Assembly: GCA_965223695.1 (NCBI GenBank)
Contig: CBDCXJ010000016.1
Location: 62,001 to 126,000 of the forward strand
Length of the DNA: 64,000 bases
Direction: 5' to 3'
DNA from: JAUVPB01 sp965223695
Lineage (GTDB): Bacteria > Actinomycetota > Thermoleophilia > Gaiellales > Gaiellaceae
The translations under genes and the position numbers were made by a program. Below the pieces are notes generated by a model. It was given only the letters and a program-made list of their open reading frames with translations. It searched no databases and had not been told where the DNA came from. Positions 42,750 to 52,646 of this stretch are shown here, piece by piece (within the stretch, counting starts at the first letter, position 1; each line of letters starts with the position of its first letter).

Positions 42750-44783
42750 GTGCGGCTCGTCGGCGTCGATATCGGCGGCACCTTCACGGACTTCGCCGTG
42801 CTTGATGAGCGCACGGGTCGCCTCGAGACGTACAAGACCCCGTCGGCACACGACGATCCGCTTCGCGCCATCCAGAAGGGCGTGGCCGAGCTCGAGATCG
42901 AGCTCGACTCCGTCAGCCGCTTCGCGCACGGCACGACGATCGGGACGAACGCCGTACTAGAGCGTCGTGGCGCGCGGACGGCGCTCGTCACCACCGCGGG
43001 CTTCCGCGATCACATCGAGATCGGCGACAACCGCCGATACACCGGCGGCCTGTTCGATCCGCACTGGCAGCGGACGCGGCCGCTCGTTCCGATACCGCTT
43101 CGACTCGAGATTCGCGAGCGCATCCTCGCCGACGGCTCGGTCGAGACAGCGCTGAACCGCGAGGATCTCGACGCGGTCATCCGCAAGCTGACGCGCCAGA
43201 AAGTCGAGTCGGTGGCGGTCTGCTTCATCAACTCCTACCGGAACGACACGCACGAGACCGACGTCGGCGCGGCGATTGACGCGGCCACCAACGGCGTCGA
43301 GGTGTCGGTCTCCTCGGAGATCGTCCCGGAGTGGCGCGAGTATCCACGTTTCTCGACCGCGGTCATGAACGCCTACGTCAAGCCGCTGCTGCGCAGCTAC
43401 CTCGACGAGCTCGTGAACGAGCTGCGTGCCGGCGGCTGCACCGGCGAGCTCCTGTTCATGAGCTCGAGCACAGGCCTCGTCTCGCAGGGCTCGGCCTCGT
43501 CGTATCCCGTGCGGCTCATCCTCTCTGGCCCCGCAGCCGGCGTTGTCGCCGGCATCGAGCTCGGGCGCCTCACCAACCGCCACGACCTGATCACCTACGA
43601 CATGGGCGGAACGAGCACTGACGTGTGCCTCGTCGAGAAGCTCTCGGCGCCCGTGTCGTCGAAGCGCGTGCTGCAGGCCTTCCCACTGATGACGCCGATG
43701 GTCGACGTCGAGACGGTCGGCGCCGGCGGCGGCAGCATCGTCTGGATCGACGTTGCCGGCGCGCTTCGTGTCGGCCCCCAGAGCGCCGGCGCCGAGCCCG
43801 GGCCTGTCTCCTACGGGCGCGGCGGCGAAGAGTTCACGGTCACCGACGCCAACCTGCTACTGAACCGGCTGAGTCCGGCCGGGCTCGGGGGCGGCAAGAT
43901 CACGCTCGATCGGGCGCTCGCCGAGCACGCGGCCGACGAGCTCAACAAGCAGGCCGGCTTCGACGACGCGGTGCAGCTGGCAGACGCGGCCGTCAGGATC
44001 GCTGTCACGAACATGTGCGCGGCGGTGCGCGAGATCTCGGTGCAGCGCGGGCACGATCCGCGCGACTTCGCGCTCGTGCCCTTCGGCGGCGCCGGCCCGA
44101 TGCACGCCACGCTGATCGCCGAGGAGCTCGGTATCCCGACGATCGTCGTGCCACAGGCTCCTGGAAACGTGTGCGCGGTTGGTCTGCTCGCGGCGGATCT
44201 GCGCCACGATCTCGTCGAGAGCATTCACACGCCGATCGACGACGTCGACGTCGCAGCTCTCGAAGGGCTGCTGCGCGGGCTCGCCGAGCGCGGCCGCGCC
44301 CTCTTATTGGCGGAAGGGGTGGCGAAGTCTCGCCTCGACACGCAATACGTGCTCTCGGTGCGTTACGCGGGGCAGTCGTTCGAGCTCGACCTGCAGGTGC
44401 CGCGGCCGCGGATCTCGAAAGCGAGCCTCGCGCGCGACTTCGACGCGCTTCACGCGAAGACCTACGGCTACCACCGCGAGGGGCACCCGCTCGAGCTCGC
44501 ACACGCGCGCGTCGCGGTCGTGGGGACGCTGAAGAAGCCTGAGCCGAAGCGTCAGACCGCGGGCAGGCGTAAGCCGCCCAAGGCGGCGGTTCGCAAGAGC
44601 CGGCGCGTGTTCTTCGACGGCCGGCGCCGTACGTCGACTGTGCTCGACCGTGCCGCTCTGGTGGCCGGCACCCGATTCGACGGCCCGGCCGTGGTCGAGG
44701 AGGACGGGTCGGTCACCGTCGTCTGGCCCGGCTGGAGCGCACGAATCGACGAGTACGAGAACATCGTCCTGGAGCGCTCATGA
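42750..44783 (+). CDS. hyuA: Hydantoinase/oxoprolinase A family protein
   Basis: A 677-residue ATP-dependent N-methylhydantoinase/acetone carboxylase-type large subunit. The ASKHA-like phosphate motifs are VGVDIGGTFTDFAV at the N-terminus and ITYDMGGTSTDVCLV around residue 280. The C-terminal oxoprolinase region has RGHDPRDFALVPFGGAGPMH. It acts with the B subunit encoded next (ATGA overlap, 44780-44783) to open or carboxylate a small ring or carbonyl substrate with ATP use. GTG start is 10 bp after the aminotransferase stop. Substrate cannot be told; hydantoins, oxoprolines or ketones are options. Confidence 0.93.
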   Translation: MRLVGVDIGGTFTDFAVLDERTGRLETYKTPSAHDDPLRAIQKGVAELEIELDSVSRFAHGTTIGTNAVLERRGARTALVTTAGFRDHIEIGDNRRYTGGLFDPHWQRTRPLVPIPLRLEIRERILADGSVETALNREDLDAVIRKLTRQKVESVAVCFINSYRNDTHETDVGAAIDAATNGVEVSVSSEIVPEWREYPRFSTAVMNAYVKPLLRSYLDELVNELRAGGCTGELLFMSSSTGLVSQGSASSYPVRLILSGPAAGVVAGIELGRLTNRHDLITYDMGGTSTDVCLVEKLSAPVSSKRVLQAFPLMTPMVDVETVGAGGGSIVWIDVAGALRVGPQSAGAEPGPVSYGRGGEEFTVTDANLLLNRLSPAGLGGGKITLDRALAEHAADELNKQAGFDDAVQLADAAVRIAVTNMCAAVREISVQRGHDPRDFALVPFGGAGPMHATLIAEELGIPTIVVPQAPGNVCAVGLLAADLRHDLVESIHTPIDDVDVAALEGLLRGLAERGRALLLAEGVAKSRLDTQYVLSVRYAGQSFELDLQVPRPRISKASLARDFDALHAKTYGYHREGHPLELAHARVAVVGTLKKPEPKRQTAGRRKPPKAAVRKSRRVFFDGRRRTSTVLDRAALVAGTRFDGPAVVEEDGSVTVVWPGWSARIDEYENIVLERS

Positions 44784-46822
44784 CCCCACGCACCGCCACT
44801 CGCCCCGACGTCGACGCCGTCACCCTCGAGGTCGTCCATGCCTTCCTCGTCAGCACCGTCCGCGAGATGCGCGCCAACATGGCCAGCTCGGGCTGGAACA
44901 TCGCGCTCGTCGAGACGCTCGACTTCTCCTGCGGCCTGATCTCGAACCAGGCCGAGCTGGTCGCGATGTCCGAGGACATTCCCAACCACGTTTTCGCAAT
45001 CGCCTACCACGCGAAGCTCGCCCAGGAGACCTACGGCGACGACCTCTCGCCGGGCGACATCCTGCTCACGAACGACCCGTACACCGGCGGGCCCCACATG
45101 AACGACATCCTGATGCTCTACCCGCACTTCGTCGCCGGTGAGCTGGCACTGATGATCGCGATCCGCGCGCACTGGGCCGACATGGGCGGCAAGAACATCG
45201 GCTCGATCGCCGGACAGTCGCGCGAGATCTTCGAGGAGGGCATCCGCATGCCGCTCGTCAAGGTTGGCCAGAACGGCGTCCCCAACGACGACATCGTCCA
45301 GATCTTGCTCGCGAACGTACGCAACGGGGACGAGGCGCACGGCGACTTCCTCGCGATGATGGGAACGTGCAAGCAGGCATCGGCGCGGCTCGACGAGGTC
45401 GTCGATCGCTACGGTGCAGCGATCGTCCTCGAGTGCATCGAGGCTATCCTCGCCCGTTCCGAGCGCGTCGTACAGCAGGCGATCAACGAGCTCCCCCGAG
45501 GTCAGTACTTCTACGAGGATTACCTCGAGAGCGACGGCTATACCACTGATCCCGTCCGTGCCGAGTGCACGCTCACGGCGACCGGGCGCGAGCTGATCTT
45601 CGATTTCACCGGAACGGCTGCTCAGGTGCGCGGGCCGATGAATGCGGGCCCAGCGTGCGCGTATTCGGGCACGTTCACGATCGTGAAATCGTTCCTCGAC
45701 CCGGCCACGCCGGTTAACGGCGGCGCGATGCGACCGGTTCAGGTCGTGGTCCCGGAAGGCACGTTCATGAGCGCCACGCCGCCGGCGCCGGTCGGCGGCT
45801 TCGCCGAGGTGATCTACCTCGCCGAGCACGTCGCCCACGGGCTGCTGGCGCAGCTCATTCCCGATCGGATTGGCGCACCGCCCGAGGTGGGCGCCAACCA
45901 CACCTACCTCACGGGCTGGGACGAGCAGGCCGGGCGCCACTGGCTCTCGTACGAGTACCCGCGCGGCGGCACCGCCGGCTCGTGGCTGGTCGACGGCTCG
46001 AACGCGGTCTGCCAGTACGACCTCGGCGACATCGTCTGCACGGTTCCGGTCGAGCGCTCGGATCTCGAGTACCCGCTCGTCGTCGAGAGCCACCATCTGC
46101 GCCTCGACTCGGGCGGGCCCGGATATCGGCGCGGCGGCCTCGGGAGCCAGCGGACGATACGCGTCGCTTCGCCCGAGGGCTGCAGCCTCAATCTCGTCGG
46201 TGAGGAGGCGATCATCCCCAAGCTCGGGATGGCCGGCGGAACGACGGGTGCCCTCAACAGTTTCACGGTGATCAGGGATGGCGATGAGTTCATCCCGGGC
46301 GGCATCCCGTCGAAGGCGGGCAGGTTCCCGCTTGACGATGGCGACGTCCTCCTGATGAAATCACGCGGTGGCTCGGGCTGGGGCGACCCGCTCGAGCGCG
46401 AGCCCGAGCGTGTCCTCGACGATGTTGAGGCCGGTTATGTGAGCCGGGGGCAGGCGCGCTCGGCCTACGGTGTCGTGCTGCGCCGCGGCGAGATCGACAA
46501 GCGTGAGACAGCGGCGTTGCGGAAGGCCATGCGCGCGGCGCGGCGCGAGATCACGGTGGCGAGCGCGGCCGAGGACGAGTACGACGAAGTCGGGCGGCGG
46601 ATCTGCCGGCTCGGGCGCAAGTTTGCGAAAGAGCTGGGCGTCAAGGACGGCCATCTCGTCGAGTACGTGCCGCGGCGGCTCGGGCCGCACGTGAAGGCCT
46701 GGGTTGTTGTCGACGCGAAGCTGGCGGGTGCGCGCTCACCGCTCGGGCCGAAAGGGCGCGGCGTGATGCGGGCGCGGGGCGGCTCGAAGCTTGTGTTGCG
46801 GCCGCTCGAGCCCCCGATCTAG
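44780..46822 (+). CDS. hyuB: Hydantoinase/oxoprolinase B family protein
   Basis: A 680-residue partner subunit of HyuA. It starts with DVDAVTLEVVHAFLVSTVRE, and contains LDFSCGLISNQAELVAMSED, LLTNDPYTGGPHMNDILMLY and IRAHWADMGGKNIGSIAGQS, all hallmark blocks of the family. The C-terminal 110 residues (about 570-680) are basic and look like an added tail, rich in Arg and Lys. The A/B pair is translationally coupled. A convergent LLM gene follows 20 bp after the stop. Confidence 0.93.
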   Translation: MTPRTATRPDVDAVTLEVVHAFLVSTVREMRANMASSGWNIALVETLDFSCGLISNQAELVAMSEDIPNHVFAIAYHAKLAQETYGDDLSPGDILLTNDPYTGGPHMNDILMLYPHFVAGELALMIAIRAHWADMGGKNIGSIAGQSREIFEEGIRMPLVKVGQNGVPNDDIVQILLANVRNGDEAHGDFLAMMGTCKQASARLDEVVDRYGAAIVLECIEAILARSERVVQQAINELPRGQYFYEDYLESDGYTTDPVRAECTLTATGRELIFDFTGTAAQVRGPMNAGPACAYSGTFTIVKSFLDPATPVNGGAMRPVQVVVPEGTFMSATPPAPVGGFAEVIYLAEHVAHGLLAQLIPDRIGAPPEVGANHTYLTGWDEQAGRHWLSYEYPRGGTAGSWLVDGSNAVCQYDLGDIVCTVPVERSDLEYPLVVESHHLRLDSGGPGYRRGGLGSQRTIRVASPEGCSLNLVGEEAIIPKLGMAGGTTGALNSFTVIRDGDEFIPGGIPSKAGRFPLDDGDVLLMKSRGGSGWGDPLEREPERVLDDVEAGYVSRGQARSAYGVVLRRGEIDKRETAALRKAMRAARREITVASAAEDEYDEVGRRICRLGRKFAKELGVKDGHLVEYVPRRLGPHVKAWVVVDAKLAGARSPLGPKGRGVMRARGGSKLVLRPLEPPI

Positions 46823-46842
46823 ATCACGCGCCTAGCCCGCGG

Positions 46843-47781
46843 CTACTCGTAGTCGGCGAACTCGGCCACAACCGGCGCGAACAGCTCGTCGATCGGCGTC
46901 TCTGCCGATGTCGCCGGTGGCGCGAACAGCACAACATCGACGCCGGCCGCTCTGAATCGCTCCAACTGCTCTCGACATCGACTTGCGGGGCCGAGCACGA
47001 GCACGTCGTCGAGCAGCTCGTCCGTGATCGCCCGCTCGGCGGCCTCCATATCGTTGGCCTCGAGCCCCTGAGCGAGCGCCTGCATCTCGTCCTCGAAGCC
47101 GGCGCGGGCAAACAGCTCCTGGTAGCTCTTCAGCCCGCAGTAGCCCAGCATCGTCATCCGGCCCAGACGTCGCGCCTCGGCCAGGTCATCCGAGAGCAGG
47201 ATCCGCGCGTACAGCGCGATCAGACAGCTGTCTGATCGGCCCGCCCTCCGCTCACCTTCGCGCACCGTTGCGACGACCTGATCGAACGTGCTGAGCGGAT
47301 TCATGTGGAAGTTGACCGCCGTGGCAATCTCGCCGGCCAGGCGCGCCATCGGCGGGCGCAGCGCAGCGAGCCAGATCGGCGTTCGATCGCCCTCGCCCAG
47401 GTGCGTGCGCACGTCGGCGACGTACTCGCGCATCTCGGTCACAGGCTTCGGCATCTCGATCCCGAGCGGGTTGTTGATCGCCGGGTGGCTGCACCCGAGC
47501 CCCAGCACCATCCGGCCGCCCGAGAGCTCGTTGATGATCGAGACGAGCGACGCGGTGTTATACGCATGGCGGAAGTAGCTGATCGCCACGCTCGACCCGA
47601 CGTTGATCCGCTCGGTCACCGTGGCCATGTAGAGCGCTGCCGCGACGCTGTCGTTGTTGCCAGCGTATGGGCCCTCGTCCGAGAACACGTAGTCCCAGCC
47701 GGCCGACTCGATCGCCTGCGCGGTGCTGGCGAGGCGCTTCCACTCGCCGGGACGCACCGGGATGACGGCTCCACAACGCAC
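46843..47781 (-). CDS. LLM class flavin-dependent oxidoreductase
   Basis: A 312-residue luciferase-like protein. Distinct blocks are YVFSDEGPYAGNNDSVAAAL, VGSSVAISYFRHAYNTASLV, GRMVLGLGCSHPAINNPLGI and LVLGPASRCREQLERFRAAG. The same blocks occur in the LLM half of the fusion at 54723-56897, so these two are close paralogues. A TATTAA-like -10 box lies about 20 bp before the ATG on the minus strand. It is divergent from a small tandem-domain protein. Substrate and flavin type are unknown. Confidence 0.9.
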   Translation of the reverse strand: MRCGAVIPVRPGEWKRLASTAQAIESAGWDYVFSDEGPYAGNNDSVAAALYMATVTERINVGSSVAISYFRHAYNTASLVSIINELSGGRMVLGLGCSHPAINNPLGIEMPKPVTEMREYVADVRTHLGEGDRTPIWLAALRPPMARLAGEIATAVNFHMNPLSTFDQVVATVREGERRAGRSDSCLIALYARILLSDDLAEARRLGRMTMLGYCGLKSYQELFARAGFEDEMQALAQGLEANDMEAAERAITDELLDDVLVLGPASRCREQLERFRAAGVDVVLFAPPATSAETPIDELFAPVVAEFADYE

Positions 47782-47822
47782 GGCGCGGACCTTAATACTG
47801 CGCGACGACCGAGGAGGTTTTG

Positions 47823-48488
47823 GTGACCGCCAGGGCGTTCTTCTTCACCAGGATCCGTGACGAGGCCAGCGGCGCCGCCTACGAGCGCTGGGCCGCCGAG
47901 GTCGACTACCCGTTCACGCGCCCGCAGCCTTCGGTTGGTCGCTACGAGATCATGCGCGTCGACCCTGCGGTCGTGGGCGATGGCTCGGCTCGCTGGGCGT
48001 ACCTCGAGCTGATCGAGGTGCTCGATGCGGACCTGTTCCCGAGCGTCTTTGAGCAGCCCGAAGCCAAGCCGATCATCGATGAGCTGCGCACGTTCATCGC
48101 GCCCGATCCGCTCGGGTTGGTCGGTAGGCAGGTGGTCATGGCGGGGGATAGGGAAGAGTTGCGCTCGTCTGTGCGTGCGGCGGTCGCGGTCCGCCTTGTC
48201 GCGGGCCAGGAGCGGGGCGCCTACGAAGCGCACGTCGCGGGCGCCGTCGACGCCCTCGCTGCGGAGCCAGGCGTCGAGCGCGTCGAGGTGGTTGCGATCA
48301 CGGGCCGCTACAAGCGCGAGGAGCCGGCGCCTTTCGAGTATCTGGTCGTCGTCGATCTGCCGCCCGGCGCGCGCGGCTCCGGAACCCTCTCGTGGGATGT
48401 CGCTGCGCTTCTGCCGTCAGACCTGACGGATCCACAAGCCTCGTTTGCGCTTGTCGGCACGCTCATCGAGGAGCTTGCTCGCTCCTGA
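47823..48488 (+). CDS. Protein with two ferredoxin-like (dimeric alpha/beta-barrel) repeats
   Basis: A 221-residue protein of unknown function. The two halves are similar in layout: each begins with a strand like RAFFFTRIRDEASGAAYERW or AVRLVAGQERGAYEAHVAG, followed by RVDPAVV/RVEVVAITG strands and an ending like YLELIEVLD or YLVVVDLPP. That suggests two ABM/RedY-type domains in tandem. Such proteins are often small monooxygenases, cyclases or decarboxylases with no bound metal. GTG at 47823 has GAGGAGG 6 bp upstream; a TTG three bases earlier is possible. Transcribed with the LLM gene 43 bp downstream. Confidence 0.6.
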   Translation: MTARAFFFTRIRDEASGAAYERWAAEVDYPFTRPQPSVGRYEIMRVDPAVVGDGSARWAYLELIEVLDADLFPSVFEQPEAKPIIDELRTFIAPDPLGLVGRQVVMAGDREELRSSVRAAVAVRLVAGQERGAYEAHVAGAVDALAAEPGVERVEVVAITGRYKREEPAPFEYLVVVDLPPGARGSGTLSWDVAALLPSDLTDPQASFALVGTLIEELARS

Positions 48489-48531
48489 TCCACCTCATCG
48501 ATAGAGGAGCCGTCTGAGATACTGCGCGGCC

Positions 48532-49548
48532 GTGAGCCCCGTCCGCGTAGACCTGCAGCTCACCGGCGACCAGATCTCGGTCGACGACGTGGTGCGCTTC
48601 TCGCTGATGGCCGAGGAGGGCCGGCTCGGCGGCGTCTGGACGGCCGAGGTATGGCGCGACTCGCTCGTGCCACTCGCCGCAATCGCGGCGGCGACGTCGA
48701 CGATCCGCCTCGGAACCGACATCACCCAGTGGACGCGCACGCCGCCGACGCTCGGTGTCGCAGCCGGCGACCTCGCCGAGCTCTCCGACGGGCGCTTCAC
48801 GCTCGGAATCGGCACTGCGCCCGAGCAGTGGAACCAGGCCTGGCACGGGATCTCCTACGAGCATCCGCTCAAGCGGATGCGCGAGTACGTCGAGGCGCTG
48901 CGCATCGGCTGGCAGGCCGGGCCGATGAGCCCGGTCAACTACGAGGGCGAGGTCTTCTCGATCACCGACTACATCCGCCTGCGCGGGCCCCTCGAGCAGA
49001 CCGTGCTCATCCATCTCGGCGCGACCCTCCCGGGCATGGCCGCGCTGGCCGGAGAGATCGCCGAGGGCGTCAACGACAACGTCGTGGTCACCGCCGAGCA
49101 CATCCGTGACGTGCTCCAGCCCGCGCTCGAGACTGGTGCGGCGCGCGCGGGGCGGAGCGTCGATGAGGTCGAGCGGGGCGTGCTGGTCTCGACCGCCGTC
49201 TCCGACGATCGCGCGCACGCCGTTCAATGCGCCAAGCACCAACTCGCCTTCTACTCGGGCGTCGCTCCCTACTTTGCGCCCGTCATGGAGCAACACGGGT
49301 TCACCGACGACTACGTCCGCGTTCGCGACGCCTTCCACGCCGGAGACCCGATGGCGGCGATCGCCAACGTCACCGACGAGATGGTCGACGAGCTCGTGCT
49401 GGCTGGCACGCCCGACGAGGTTCGCGACAAGCTTGCCCGCTTCGAGGGCGCCGTCGACTTCGTGATGATCTACGCGCCGACGTTCCTGCTCGAGCCCGAC
49501 GTCGTTCGGGCCGAGCACGAGGCGATGATCGCCGCGTTCGCCTCCTAG
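48532..49548 (+). CDS. LLM class flavin-dependent oxidoreductase
   Basis: A 338-residue luciferase-like barrel protein. It has VRVDLQLTGDQISVDDVVRF at the start, GVWTAEVWRDSLVPLAAIAA, GRFTLGIGTAPEQW, QAWHGISYEHPLKRMREYVE and the C-terminal GTPDEVRDKLARFEGAVDFV. It is closest in the window to the genes at 23591 and 62340. GTG start at 48532. Its stop overlaps the stop of the convergent ureidoglycolate lyase-like gene (TAG/CTA). Cofactor unassigned. Confidence 0.9.
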   Translation: MSPVRVDLQLTGDQISVDDVVRFSLMAEEGRLGGVWTAEVWRDSLVPLAAIAAATSTIRLGTDITQWTRTPPTLGVAAGDLAELSDGRFTLGIGTAPEQWNQAWHGISYEHPLKRMREYVEALRIGWQAGPMSPVNYEGEVFSITDYIRLRGPLEQTVLIHLGATLPGMAALAGEIAEGVNDNVVVTAEHIRDVLQPALETGAARAGRSVDEVERGVLVSTAVSDDRAHAVQCAKHQLAFYSGVAPYFAPVMEQHGFTDDYVRVRDAFHAGDPMAAIANVTDEMVDELVLAGTPDEVRDKLARFEGAVDFVMIYAPTFLLEPDVVRAEHEAMIAAFAS

Positions 49549-50129
49549 GGCAGCTCGAGCCGCAGCACGTAGCCTGAGCGCGCGGTGACGTTGCGCTTCT
49601 CGACGTCGTTGGCGTTGATCTCGCCGCGCTCGTTGAGCTGCGACTCGAGCCCGGTGGTCAGTGCAGCGTGCGTCGTGGTCAGCCGTAGCGAGTTTTCCTC
49701 GAGCGGGAACGGGGGCTCGTGCCAGGTGCCACGATGAATGGTGAGCGCCGTGTCACCGGGCACTACGAACGCGCGAACCTCGTCGACAAGAGGGATCCCG
49801 TTCTCGTCTTCGTTGGCGTCGGGACGGGCCACGACGACGACGAACGGTGTCCCGCACAGTGGCACGAACATCTGTGCAAGCAGCATGTGCCGCTCGAGGA
49901 AGTGGACGCGGAATTCGCGGATCGCCGATCGGCTCATGAAGATCTCGACGGGCACGTCGGCATCGACGCGGCCGGCGGAGTAGACGTCGACGGTGCTTCC
50001 ATAGAGGTCGATCGAGCGCCGCTCGCCCTTCGCCTCCATCACGCTGCCAAACGGGGCGAATGCCTCGACGCTGAGCTGCTCGACACGTACCGTGCGCGTT
50101 TCGAGGCCTTCGACCGAATCAATGGCCAT
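49545..50129 (-). CDS. Ureidoglycolate lyase-like (AllA family) protein
   Basis: A 194-residue cupin-like protein of the ureidoglycolate lyase family, which releases urea from ureidoglycolate in allantoin breakdown. It shows QLSVEAFAPFGSVMEAKGE, the pattern HFLERHMLLAQMFVPLCGTP and the metal or substrate region AFVVPGDTALTIHRGTWHEP. Length is right for the family (about 160-200). AAGGAGG precedes the ATG. The start overlaps the molybdenum hydroxylase stop by 11 bp, so both are co-translated. Together with HyuA/B this points to ring-nitrogen catabolism, but I see no allantoinase or urease gene. Confidence 0.85.
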   Translation of the reverse strand: MAIDSVEGLETRTVRVEQLSVEAFAPFGSVMEAKGERRSIDLYGSTVDVYSAGRVDADVPVEIFMSRSAIREFRVHFLERHMLLAQMFVPLCGTPFVVVVARPDANEDENGIPLVDEVRAFVVPGDTALTIHRGTWHEPPFPLEENSLRLTTTHAALTTGLESQLNERGEINANDVEKRNVTARSGYVLRLELP

Positions 50130-52527
50130 TGCTTCCTCCTTCGACTTTCGCCTGTGTGATTGCAGCCAGGATCCTGGGCGGACTCAGTGGGAGCTCCGTA
50201 ATGAGGACGCCGAGCGGTGCGAGCGCGTCGTTGACCGCGTTCGTCAGCGCGGCTGACGCACCGCCGACGCCCGCCTCGCCCGCACCTTTCGTTCCGAGCG
50301 AGGTAAACGGGCTGGGTGTTATCTGATGTGCGAAGCGAAAGCTCGGCAGGTCGCCGGCGCGAGGTACGAGGTAGCTCTTGAACCCCTTGCTGAGCAAGTG
50401 ACCCGCCTCGTCATAGACAAGGTGCTCTGAGAGGGCGCCACCCAGACCCATTGCGGCGGCGCCGAACATTTGCCCCTTGACTGCGAGCGGGTTGATCATC
50501 GTTCCGCAGTCGTCAGCGATCGCGTGCGAGAGGATCTCGATGCGGCCCGTCTCGGTATCGACCTCGACGGCGCAGATGTGAACAGCGTTCGAGAAGGTGG
50601 CGTAGGGTGAGATGCGGCCCTTCTCGTCCGCTCGATGGTCGATGTTGCCAGGTTTGTATACGCGCGTCGTCTCGAGCGCGCTGTCGACGCCCAGGCCCTC
50701 CCGATAGGCGAGGGTGTACGAGGTAAAGGCGACGTCGGCGACTGGCATCGAACGTGTGGTGCCTCTCACGGTCACCTGCCCACTGGCCAGCTCGAGCTCT
50801 GCCACGGGTGACTCGAGAACGCGTGACGCGATTGTCAAGATTCGCTCGCGCAGCTCACGTGCTGCGAGCTGGGCGGAGCCGCCGCCCATCATCGTGCTCC
50901 GCCCGTTTCCGTTGCCGAAGCCGTAGGGGCAGCGATCGGTGTCGCCCTGAATCACAGTCACCGTCGCGAGCTCGATGCCCAGCTCGTCGGCGACGATCTG
51001 CGCGATCGCCGTGTCGTTGCCCGACCCGGGCGTCGTGGTCCCGCCGAGCACGGTCACGCGTCCGGTCGGGCTCATGCGTACCGTCGAGGCGTCGAAGCCG
51101 CCCGTGAACGCGCCCGGCAGGTCCGCGCCCTCGGGAGTTACCTCGAACGCCATTCCGATGCCGAGCTCTCGCTGTCTTGCGGCTCCGCTCGCGCGGGCGC
51201 CTGCCTGGCGCTCGCGCAATGCGCCGTAGTCGGCGAGCTCGAGCGCCGTCTCGAGCAGCTTCCCGTAGTCGCCCGAGTCGAGGTTCAGACCCGAGTTCGC
51301 TTTGAATGGGAATTCGTGCGGCTGTACGAAGTTCTGTTGTCGCACCTCGGCCGGATCGATACTGAGCTCGGCCGCAATTCGGTCGCACACGTGCTCGAGC
51401 ACCAGTGCCGTGGCCTCCTTGCCGTAGCCGCGCGAGGCGTTCCAGGGAGGCTTGTTCGTGACCGCCACCCAGGCCTGGATGTCGGTAGCCGGGATCTTGT
51501 AGCCGCCCGGAAACGTCAGCGCGGTCAGCCGGGCCATGCCCCAGCCCGGGGCCGCCGAGAGCGTCCCGATGTTGGCGACGAAGTGATCGCGCAACGCGAG
51601 GATGCGCCCCGCGTCGTCGAAGGCGACCTCCCAGCGATGGACCTGCTCGCGACCGCCGACCATCAGGCACTCGGCGCGCGATTCGATCCACTTCACGGGA
51701 CGGCCGAGCTCGCGACTCATCAGACAGACGAGCAGCTCCTCGGGGTACACGTGCATCTTCAGCCCGAACGCGCCGCCGATGTCGGCCAACACGACGCGTA
51801 CCCGCTCATCGGTGAGCCCGAGCGACTCGGCGATTGCGCCACGCTCGAGGTGCGGGTTCTGGCCAGACACGTGGACGGTGAGCGTCTCGGCACGCATATC
51901 CCAGTCGGCGATGTAGCCGCGCATCTCGATCGGCTGCGTCGAGTAGCGATGAATGCGGAGCTCGTCGGCAAGCCCGTGGGGGGACGTAGCGAGGGCGTCG
52001 TCGACGTCACCCTCGGTGTGCGCGACGTGGCAGACGAGGTTTGAGTCCCATTCCTCGTTTATGCACACCGCACCTGTTGCCAATGCGGCGTCGCCATCGA
52101 GGAGGTGCGGCAGCACGTCGTACTCGACCTCGATCAGCTCGAGTAAGGCCTCGGCCTCGGCCCGCGTCTCGGCGACGACTGCGGCCACCGGCTCGCCCTC
52201 GTAGATGACCTTGCCGAGCGCGAGGCAGCGCTCGTCGCGTGTGTTGCCGCCAACGAGGCCAGGGTTGCCACGGTGCGGGATCGGGCCGGCAACGCGCGCT
52301 GCCTCCTCGCCATCGATGGCCGCGAGGCACTGAGGCGAGCGGCGCGCGCCGCCGAGATCGACCGAGGCGATCCGTGCATGGGCGTGCGGACTGCGAAGAA
52401 CGGCCAGATGGGCCATGCGTGCGAGCGCTATGTCGTCAACGAACTGCGCTCGGCCCGTGAGAAAGCGGTCGCCGCCGATTGGCCGCTGATCGCGACCGAC
52501 ATACCGAGATGCAGCGCTTGCGCTCAC
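50119..52527 (-). CDS. Molybdopterin-binding large subunit of a xanthine dehydrogenase/CO dehydrogenase-family hydroxylase
   Basis: An 802-residue Moco subunit. It starts ASRYVGRDQRPIGGDRFLTG and has LADIGGAFGLKMHVYPEELL, NASRGYGKEATALVLEHVCD at the position where CO dehydrogenase carries AYRCSFR, and the catalytic Glu in SLGTKGAGEAGVGG. It therefore is not a form I CO dehydrogenase; an aromatic or heterocycle hydroxylase is likely. The FAD and 2Fe-2S subunits are not encoded next to it, which is unusual. GTG start at 52527. It would hydroxylate a ring carbon using water, feeding the products to the lyase downstream. Confidence 0.92.
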   Translation of the reverse strand: MSASAASRYVGRDQRPIGGDRFLTGRAQFVDDIALARMAHLAVLRSPHAHARIASVDLGGARRSPQCLAAIDGEEAARVAGPIPHRGNPGLVGGNTRDERCLALGKVIYEGEPVAAVVAETRAEAEALLELIEVEYDVLPHLLDGDAALATGAVCINEEWDSNLVCHVAHTEGDVDDALATSPHGLADELRIHRYSTQPIEMRGYIADWDMRAETLTVHVSGQNPHLERGAIAESLGLTDERVRVVLADIGGAFGLKMHVYPEELLVCLMSRELGRPVKWIESRAECLMVGGREQVHRWEVAFDDAGRILALRDHFVANIGTLSAAPGWGMARLTALTFPGGYKIPATDIQAWVAVTNKPPWNASRGYGKEATALVLEHVCDRIAAELSIDPAEVRQQNFVQPHEFPFKANSGLNLDSGDYGKLLETALELADYGALRERQAGARASGAARQRELGIGMAFEVTPEGADLPGAFTGGFDASTVRMSPTGRVTVLGGTTTPGSGNDTAIAQIVADELGIELATVTVIQGDTDRCPYGFGNGNGRSTMMGGGSAQLAARELRERILTIASRVLESPVAELELASGQVTVRGTTRSMPVADVAFTSYTLAYREGLGVDSALETTRVYKPGNIDHRADEKGRISPYATFSNAVHICAVEVDTETGRIEILSHAIADDCGTMINPLAVKGQMFGAAAMGLGGALSEHLVYDEAGHLLSKGFKSYLVPRAGDLPSFRFAHQITPSPFTSLGTKGAGEAGVGGASAALTNAVNDALAPLGVLITELPLSPPRILAAITQAKVEGGSNGH

Positions 52528-52646
52528 CTGGGCCGGAACCGTACCGGCCCGCTGTCGCGAGCCTCGCTAGAGACGGATTGGTTGGTATCGGACCGAAAAG
52601 GAGCTAGAACTGTCAGCGACGGGCACCCAGAACCGACGTAGGAGCC